From contig JANQRM010000550.1 in NCBI GenBank assembly GCA_028284565.1, positions 1 to 10,413 on the forward strand: 10,413 nucleotides of DNA, read 5' to 3'. This document shows, piece by piece, positions 6,851-10,413 of the stretch. Every line of letters starts with the position of its first letter. Position 1 is the first letter of the stretch. Both the position numbers and the translations under genes were made by a program. The stretch is from Anaerolineae bacterium (GTDB lineage: Bacteria > Chloroflexota > Anaerolineae > Aggregatilineales > Phototrophicaceae). Under the pieces are notes generated by a model. It did no database searches. It was not told where the DNA came from and was given only the letters and a program-made list of their open reading frames with translations.

Positions 6851-8286
6851 ATGTCTAGTTTAACCAATCGAAATCCACGAAATTCGGTAGAGAAGTCGTA
6901 ATCGTCATAGTCGTCACTAAAGCGACATAACGTATTGAGTAAACTTGATCCTTGGTTAACCCATGATCCCCCTCGTAATACTCTGGGTTCAGTTGATTTC
7001 ATGTCAACTCGTTCGTAATTCCATAAGGTTGAAGTATACTCCCATACATTCCCAACCATATCGACAACCCCAAATGGACTTATTCCTAAACTCTCATATG
7101 CTTTGATCGAAGTAATTCCTTCGCTCTGACATGGGATTACATTGCAATTACATCGTTGACAATCCCATTTATCACCCCAAGTATATTTCCGCTTATCATC
7201 GCCTTGCGCGGCATGTTGCCACTGAGGTTCAGATGGGAGTGTGATATTTTCACCAGTGACATCGCTTAACCAATTGCAAAATGCGGAAATTTCATGCCAT
7301 GTTAATCTACTTACAGGGTTTTCAGCATTTTCCTTGGAGATGATACTTTCGGTTTTAATGATTGAGTCCCATAATTTTTCATCTGCCCATACAACTTTAG
7401 ACCAATATTGTCGATTTTTGTAACCTCCCGTATCAATAAAACGAGCAAATTGTGAAATCGTTATGGGATATTTAGAAATGGCAAATGGTTTTACACTATA
7501 GTTTTTTTCGTGTTGAAGATAGCCACCGATATAATTTAACGTAGTTATTCCTTCAGGGATGTAAATCCATTCAAACGGAGAAGGAAGGATACTCGGAACA
7601 TGGCTCTCTATTGAATCAGCTCTTTTTGATTGCCTATCACTTGGTTTCTTAAGAGGTTTAGATAAAGATTTATCAGCTATTGTATTCCGTTTTTCATCCG
7701 TAATGGTTGAAGGCTTAAAATTACTGACTTCATGAGACCATCTGAGTTGATAAAGGTTTAATGTCCCAGCCTGTTTAGGAAGTTCAAAGTCCCCCATCTT
7801 ATCGCACACCATTTTGTTGCTAGGTAATTTATCCCTTATCACATGATAAAACTTTTCAGATACAAACACTTCATTGGGTTCTACAACAGGTTCTATTCTT
7901 GCGGCAAGATTTACGTCATTCCCGCTAACATTTACTACTTCCTCTGCTTCGTTAAGATGTTTTTCTATTGTTCCAAAATGCAGTGCAATACGAATTGACG
8001 GATATTTTTCCTTTGGTATTCGGTCATTTTCCCAGTTCCGAGTTGCTATACGATTACGCAAGCGTAGTGCAAATCTGGCAAGTTGCACGGAATTTTGGCT
8101 ACAGACGATTAAAGCATCGCCCCAAGTATTATCATAAAAATGTAGTATCTCTGATAAAAGCTCGTCTGCATCTTTCTTAAAGATTTTAGTAACATCGCCA
8201 ATTATCGAATCTAACTCTAATTTCGAGAAACCTTTGAGGTCTGAGAAGAGAATTGAAGCATCCTCATAAACTCTATTCTCATCCAT
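6847..8286 (-). CDS. Class III nucleotidyl cyclase-homology domain fused to FGE/C-type-lectin-fold domain
   Basis: A 479-residue cytosolic protein from the ATG at 8286; a TTG at 8322 would add 12 residues but lies about where a candidate promoter would start the RNA. Residues about 8-185 are a class III adenylate/guanylate cyclase domain: ILFSDLKGFS with metal ligand D16, NTWGDALIV with second metal ligand D57, and SGNDVNLAARIE with the usual transition-state N126 and R130. The two purine-selecting positions appear to be N53 and N119 instead of Lys/Asp or Glu/Cys. A basic, serine-rich linker follows (about 188-233). Residues 238-476 are an FGE-sulfatase (SUMF1-like) domain: FEWIYIPEG, SRLTWHEISAFCNWLS, LPSEPQWQHAA, TWGD, MVGNVWEY, RVLRGGSW and GFRLV. 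The catalytic cysteines of true FGE after RGGS are absent. Four extra cysteines lie close together at 376-386. Sampled GC is 35-37%, against 45-48% in neighbours, which suggests transfer. The role is unknown, perhaps sensing or defence. Confidence 0.88.
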   Translation of the reverse strand: MDENRVYEDASILFSDLKGFSKLELDSIIGDVTKIFKKDADELLSEILHFYDNTWGDALIVCSQNSVQLARFALRLRNRIATRNWENDRIPKEKYPSIRIALHFGTIEKHLNEAEEVVNVSGNDVNLAARIEPVVEPNEVFVSEKFYHVIRDKLPSNKMVCDKMGDFELPKQAGTLNLYQLRWSHEVSNFKPSTITDEKRNTIADKSLSKPLKKPSDRQSKRADSIESHVPSILPSPFEWIYIPEGITTLNYIGGYLQHEKNYSVKPFAISKYPITISQFARFIDTGGYKNRQYWSKVVWADEKLWDSIIKTESIISKENAENPVSRLTWHEISAFCNWLSDVTGENITLPSEPQWQHAAQGDDKRKYTWGDKWDCQRCNCNVIPCQSEGITSIKAYESLGISPFGVVDMVGNVWEYTSTLWNYERVDMKSTEPRVLRGGSWVNQGSSLLNTLCRFSDDYDDYDFSTEFRGFRLVKLDI

Positions 8287-8326
8287 ATATCTACCGTTCA
8301 GAATTTTTGACGACAGTTTCAATGAG

Positions 8327-8355
8327 ATTGTGTATCAAATTTCATAAATTGCCAA
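8327..8355 (-). promoter_or_regulatory. Candidate promoter of the cyclase-FGE gene
   Basis: On the minus strand TTGGCA (8350-8355, 5 of 6 for -35), a 17-base spacer and CACAAT (8327-8332, 4 of 6 for -10). RNA would start near 8320, giving a leader of about 35 bases to the ATG at 8286 and leaving the TTG at 8322 outside the message. The surrounding DNA is very AT-rich, so a chance match is possible. Confidence 0.35.
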
Positions 8356-8477
8356 TATTAAAACTAAATTAGATATTAGAGCCTACGCCTTAATTACTCC
8401 TAAAAATATTACTTCATCAGAAGAGAAGAGAAATATAGCAAGAGCCTATTTAATATCCCTTCTGGGAGTTTGGATAT

Positions 8478-8517
8478 GTTGGGGAAGTACACAGGGATAT
8501 TTGACAACTTCCCCAAC
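8478..8517. terminator. Perfect 11-bp inverted repeat, possible terminator of the MFS gene
   Basis: GTTGGGGAAGT (8478-8488) and ACTTCCCCAAC (8507-8517) pair without mismatch around an 18-base centre. It begins 10 bases after the stop codon of the MFS gene (read on the minus strand). The GC-rich stem fits a terminator, but no run of U follows in either direction and the loop is long. It may instead be a protein-binding site, or it may block read-through into the divergent AT-rich region. Confidence 0.55.
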
Positions 8518-8526
8518 GATTAGGAA

Positions 8527-10092
8527 TTAATGCAACGGCTCGATGGCAAGTTCTAGCTCCAAAGGTTCATCTGCTTCTACATGGGAATGCGCATTCCGCA
8601 AGATAAAGCCGACCACCAGAGCCAGTCCAATAAACCCGATAAGCCCAAGCCCGGCATTGATACGGAGTGCTTCAGCAAAGGCTTCTTGCGCTGAGAGGAG
8701 GAGTGGCGTACCCACTGAATCCGACAGTTGCTCTGTTACAAGGGTTGCACTCCCCAGCGTATCCAAAATGGATTCCACCCTGTCGGACGATAAACTTGAG
8801 GGGATTGCCGTGACGACCTGACTGCGGTAAATAGCTGTCCCCAGACTGCCGAGAATGGCGAGACCCAATGCCCCGCCGAATTCCGCGCCTGTCTCTGCAA
8901 GTGCCGATGCCGCGCCTGCCCGTGTTGGTGGAGCCGCACCCAGCACAAGGTCAACAGTCAAGGTGAAGGTAAACCCGAATCCGACTGAGGTGAGTGAATT
9001 CCCGATGACAACAAGCGCAAGTGAATTATTCCCCACTTGTGTCAGTAGCCCAAAGCCAAATGCCGCGATCAGCAATCCCCCAGCGACCACATAGGCGGGG
9101 CGTACATGACGCACAATTTTTGGTGCGAGATTCGAGCCAATCACAAAGGCAATTGCGCCGGGAACCGACCACAAGCCTGCTTGCAAGGGAGATAATCCCA
9201 ATACCAATTGCAGATACTGGGCGATAAAGAGAAAGATACCAAAAGCGAAGAAGATACCCAGTGTATAGGTCGCCAATGATGCGCTAAATTCAGGTCTGCG
9301 AAAAAGCTGAAGGTCAATCAGTGGGTTGGTTAATTTATGCTGACGATAGACAAATACCACGCCAATGACCAATCCGACGACAACCCAGCCGATTGCGAGG
9401 GGATACACCCCGTTTTCTGCGATTTGTTTCAGTCCATAGATGACGATTAACACAGCCAGCAAGGAGAGTACAGCACTGAAGATGTCGAAACGATCTGGAT
9501 TCGGGTCTTTGTATTCAGGAAGGAGTAACGGTCCGGTGAACAAAAGAACCCCCATTACAGGCACACCAATCAGAAAGACCGATCCCCACCAGAAATACTC
9601 CAATAGGATTCCCCCGATTAGTGGTCCAATCGAACTACCTACTGAAAAACCGGATACCCAAATTCCGATGGCAACGGTTCGCTGATGCGGGTCATAGAAC
9701 ATATTCCGAATCAGCGACATGGTAGAGGGCATGAGCGTTGCTCCGGCAATACCCAGCAAGGCGCGGGATACAATCAGCAATTCAGCAGTGGGCGAGAATG
9801 CCGCCAGTATTGAAGCAATGCCAAAAGCAACAGCACCACCCAGTAGCAGTCGCCGTCGCCCAATCCGATCCCCCAACGTCCCCATCGTGATAAGTGACCC
9901 GGCAATCATGAACCCATAGATGTCCGTAATCCACAGTAACTGAGAGCTACTGGGTTGTAAATCGGCACTGAGCGAAGGAACCGCTAAATGCAACACACTG
10001 ATATCCATTGCAATCAGCAGAGTCGGTAGCATCAGCACCGCTAATCCAATCCATTCACGCCGTCCTGCACGCTGTGATGTTGTTGAGTTCAT
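8527..10092 (-). CDS. MFS drug exporter, DHA2 (14-helix, QacA/SmvA/EmrB-like) family
   Basis: A 521-residue membrane protein, the usual length for the DHA2 branch of the major facilitator superfamily. These are proton-driven exporters of toxic cations, drugs or dyes in the inner membrane. Visible marks are TM1 with the acidic residue D30 in IAMDISVLHLAVPSL, motif A GTLGDRIGRR between TM2 and TM3 (71-80), RALLGIAGATLMPS (110-123), and the exporter motif C with GFSVGSSIGPLIGG (148-161). About 14 hydrophobic segments are spread over the chain. A large hydrophilic loop (about 425-465) precedes the last helix, and the tail is acidic. The N-terminal half resembles QacA and SmvA most, which suggests quaternary ammonium or viologen-like substrates, but that is inferred. 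GAGGAA (10104-10109) lies 11 bases before the ATG, a rather long spacing. A good promoter stands upstream and another MFS gene ends just before it. Confidence 0.93.
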   Translation of the reverse strand: MNSTTSQRAGRREWIGLAVLMLPTLLIAMDISVLHLAVPSLSADLQPSSSQLLWITDIYGFMIAGSLITMGTLGDRIGRRRLLLGGAVAFGIASILAAFSPTAELLIVSRALLGIAGATLMPSTMSLIRNMFYDPHQRTVAIGIWVSGFSVGSSIGPLIGGILLEYFWWGSVFLIGVPVMGVLLFTGPLLLPEYKDPNPDRFDIFSAVLSLLAVLIVIYGLKQIAENGVYPLAIGWVVVGLVIGVVFVYRQHKLTNPLIDLQLFRRPEFSASLATYTLGIFFAFGIFLFIAQYLQLVLGLSPLQAGLWSVPGAIAFVIGSNLAPKIVRHVRPAYVVAGGLLIAAFGFGLLTQVGNNSLALVVIGNSLTSVGFGFTFTLTVDLVLGAAPPTRAGAASALAETGAEFGGALGLAILGSLGTAIYRSQVVTAIPSSLSSDRVESILDTLGSATLVTEQLSDSVGTPLLLSAQEAFAEALRINAGLGLIGFIGLALVVGFILRNAHSHVEADEPLELELAIEPLH

Positions 10093-10145
10093 CGGGATGT
10101 TTCTTCCTCGAAATGTAGTGGTTGAAAGGCATTACTATCAAACTG

Positions 10146-10201
10146 TATGATTATAGACCATGTGTTCTGAATCGTCTAGCACGTCTATGATTTCCAGACC
10201 A
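10146..10201. repeat. Imperfect direct repeat around the MFS promoter
   Basis: TATGATTATAGACCA (10146-10160) and TATGATTTCCAGACCA (10186-10201) share TATGATT and AGACCA and start 40 bases apart, close to four helical turns. CGTCTA also occurs twice between and within them (10173-10178, 10182-10187). The position fits operator sites, but no regulator gene is seen in the window. Confidence 0.45.
10150..10178 (-). promoter_or_regulatory. Sigma-70-like promoter of the MFS exporter gene
   Basis: On the minus strand TAGACG (10173-10178, 4 of 6), a spacer of exactly 17 bases and a perfect TATAAT (10150-10155). The RNA would start near 10143, giving a leader of about 50 bases. One copy of an imperfect direct repeat covers the -10 box, which hints at control by a regulator. 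Confidence 0.6.
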
Positions 10202-10274
10202 CCTAGAATCAATAGCAAAACGAGTCAATTATCGCCCATTTCTGGTTTTGAAAACAGGGATAGAGGAGGTCATG

Positions 10275-10413
10275 CTACTTATTTCCACCAGCGAGTTTGA
10301 GGGCATTGGGAGAACGTCGGAGGGTGAGCATTGCCACAATGCCGACGAGGGGTCCCAATGCGAGGAAGATAAATGCACTCTGCCAACCAACAGCGGATTC
10401 AAGCGTGGGAGTC
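10275..10413 (-). CDS. MFS transporter, C-terminal fragment (cut by window edge)
   Basis: The reverse strand from the window edge reads 46 codons to a TAG at 10275-10277. The peptide contains VGWQSAFIFLALGPLVGIVA and then MLTLRRSPNALKLAGG before NK and the stop. This is the typical end of a 12-helix MFS permease: the last hydrophobic helix with its conserved LGPL-G turn, followed by a basic tail with arginines. Only this part is present, so the substrate cannot be told. It lies on the same strand as the DHA2 exporter, 182 bases upstream of it, but the exporter has its own promoter. The two proteins are of different MFS types judging from their tails. Confidence 0.75.
   Translation of the reverse strand, partial: TPTLESAVGWQSAFIFLALGPLVGIVAMLTLRRSPNALKLAGGNK

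Noticed and set aside
6847..7600. A genuine formylglycine-generating enzyme
   Set aside because: The two catalytic cysteines expected after RGGS are Asn and Leu here, and no sulfatase is nearby, so only the fold is claimed.
6847..8322. A complete Pycsar or other cyclic-nucleotide defence operon
   Set aside because: No effector gene (membrane, TIR, nuclease or nucleotide-sensing) adjoins the cyclase-like gene; neighbours are an unknown protein and a drug exporter on separate transcripts.
1..10413. CRISPR array, tRNA, insertion sequence or phage integration site
   Set aside because: No regularly spaced repeats, no cloverleaf-like sequence, no transposase or integrase motifs and no long terminal inverted repeats were seen on either strand.

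Overview
The window looks like ordinary chromosomal DNA from a bacterium of moderate GC content (about 45-50% in the sampled stretches). It has short intergenic gaps and a mix of housekeeping, transport and signalling genes. The gene set (a many-membrane-helix PAS sensor kinase, a class I FbaB aldolase, a YitT/DUF2179 protein, a cyclase-homology domain fused to a formylglycine-enzyme-like domain, and neighbouring MFS transporters) suggests a Chloroflexota (Anaerolineae-like) genome. That is an inference from general familiarity: no rRNA or marker gene is present to prove it. I see no tRNA, rRNA, CRISPR array, transposase or phage gene.

Layout. 1-358 (-): N-terminal part of an aldehyde dehydrogenase, cut by the window edge. 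536-1408 (+): YitT-family membrane protein, divergent from it. 1413-1919 (-): small protein with a HEAT-like C-terminus, which follows and may overlap a large membrane PAS-PAS histidine kinase at 1924-4023 (-). 4136-5212 (+): class I fructose-bisphosphate aldolase FbaB, ending in a clear intrinsic terminator (5236-5262). 5378-6193 (+): rubredoxin-like zinc knuckle joined to a metallo-beta-lactamase-fold domain with a reduced metal site. 6276-6842 (+): unrecognised soluble protein. 6847-8286 (-): AT-rich cyclase-FGE fusion gene. 8527-10092 (-): 14-helix DHA2-type MFS drug exporter with a good sigma-70-like promoter. 10275-10413 (-): C-terminal tail of another MFS transporter.

How the genes relate. 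Most units are single genes or pairs with separate functions, and there is no obvious multi-gene pathway. The kinase and the HEAT-like protein are probably co-transcribed. The two MFS genes are tandem but separated by a promoter. The aldolase stands alone between its own ribosome site and terminator.

The most interesting locus is 6847-8286 with its AT-rich upstream region. It is about 10 points lower in GC than its neighbours. It joins a nucleotidyl-cyclase-homology domain, with both metal aspartates but altered purine-selecting positions, to a C-type-lectin/FGE-fold domain without the catalytic cysteines. Its 3' end carries 14 consecutive codons ending in C or T, and a small perfect inverted repeat overlaps the stop codon. 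This resembles the variable end of diversity-generating-retroelement targets, but no reverse transcriptase or template repeat is visible here, so it remains a hypothesis to test in the flanking genome.
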